Source of the DNA: Ignavibacteria bacterium
Lineage (GTDB): Bacteria > Bacteroidota > Ignavibacteria > Ignavibacteriales > Ignavibacteriaceae
Direction: 5' to 3'
Length of the DNA: 5,726 nucleotides
Assembly (NCBI GenBank): GCA_029863735.1
Contig: JAOTUT010000114.1
Coordinates: 1 to 5,726 of the forward strand
Part shown: in pieces, positions 5,504 to 5,726 of the stretch
Layout of the letters: each line of letters opens with the position of its first letter
Position numbering within the stretch: position 1 is the stretch's first letter
Translations under genes and position numbers: made by a program
Notes under the pieces: model-generated
What the model saw: only the letters and a program-made list of their open reading frames with translations
What the model was told of the DNA's origin: nothing
The model's database searches: none

Positions 5504-5726
5504 TAAAAATTCTTAAATCAAACTAATGATGACAAGTGTTTCATTAATGAAAAAGTTAATTCTTTAGATTGAGATATTTATCTAATGTAAATATTACAAC
5601 TATAAGAATAACCTCGTAAATTCTACTATGTGTATTTTTTTTGACCTTTCGCAGCTGGCAGGATAATTGTTAGTTTGCAATTGAGAAATATTGCTGTTTA
5701 AGTAGTATAATTTTAAAGAGAGACTA
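5504..5726. other. Non-coding right edge, nothing recognised
   Basis: No frame on either strand gives a recognisable protein. The longest minus-strand stretch without a stop (about 5669-5558, 37 codons, with no start codon or ribosome binding site) resembles no family I know. No OrfA-like helix-turn-helix segment of the neighbouring IS remnant could be read here. TTGACC (5641-5646) with GATAAT (5662-5667) resembles a promoter for a gene beyond the edge, but its 15-base spacing is short, so it is not called. Confidence 0.5.

Noticed and set aside
5526..5567. 13-codon plus-strand frame starting MMTSVSLMKK
   Set aside because: Far too short, with no ribosome binding site and no continuation.

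Overview
The window is AT-rich bacterial DNA that looks like Bacteroidota or a related group such as Ignavibacteriota. The signs are the lipoprotein signal with acidic residues right after the lipidated cysteine, a secreted jelly-roll module common in those groups, and the base composition. The lineage is an inference, since no rRNA or marker gene is present.

Left part (1-3369, all on the minus strand): a tight four-gene operon that runs off the left edge. In transcription order it encodes a left-handed beta-helix (hexapeptide) acyltransferase (3369-2878), a stand-alone acyl carrier protein (2844-2578), an intact class II glutamine-hydrolysing asparagine synthetase-like amidotransferase (2575-593) and the N-terminal 191 residues of an NAD synthase-like ATP-pyrophosphatase (573-1). 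Gaps are 33, 2 and 19 bases. Two ATP-dependent amide-forming enzymes beside a carrier protein and an acyltransferase suggest a small pathway that builds or decorates an acylated or amidated metabolite, sugar or lipid. The substrate cannot be read from the sequence. No adenylating ligase for the carrier is inside the window.

Middle (3370-3935): a 566-base divergent intergenic region with no convincing gene. It holds several inverted repeats, the best being a perfect 8+8 palindrome at 3804-3823 upstream of the lipoprotein gene.

Right part: a plus-strand lipoprotein gene (3936-5018) with a strong Shine-Dalgarno site. Its DNRLRE/CBM96-like domain appears to have its strands in permuted order, and a separate cysteine-containing C-terminal module follows. 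A GC-rich hairpin at 5087-5123 probably ends the transcript. Beyond it, the apparently empty DNA contains a decayed minus-strand IS3-family transposase (OrfB) remnant at about 5185-5474, with stops and a frameshift. It is followed by a 32-base pure-purine tract with an (AG)7 run. I see nothing recognisable from there to the right edge.
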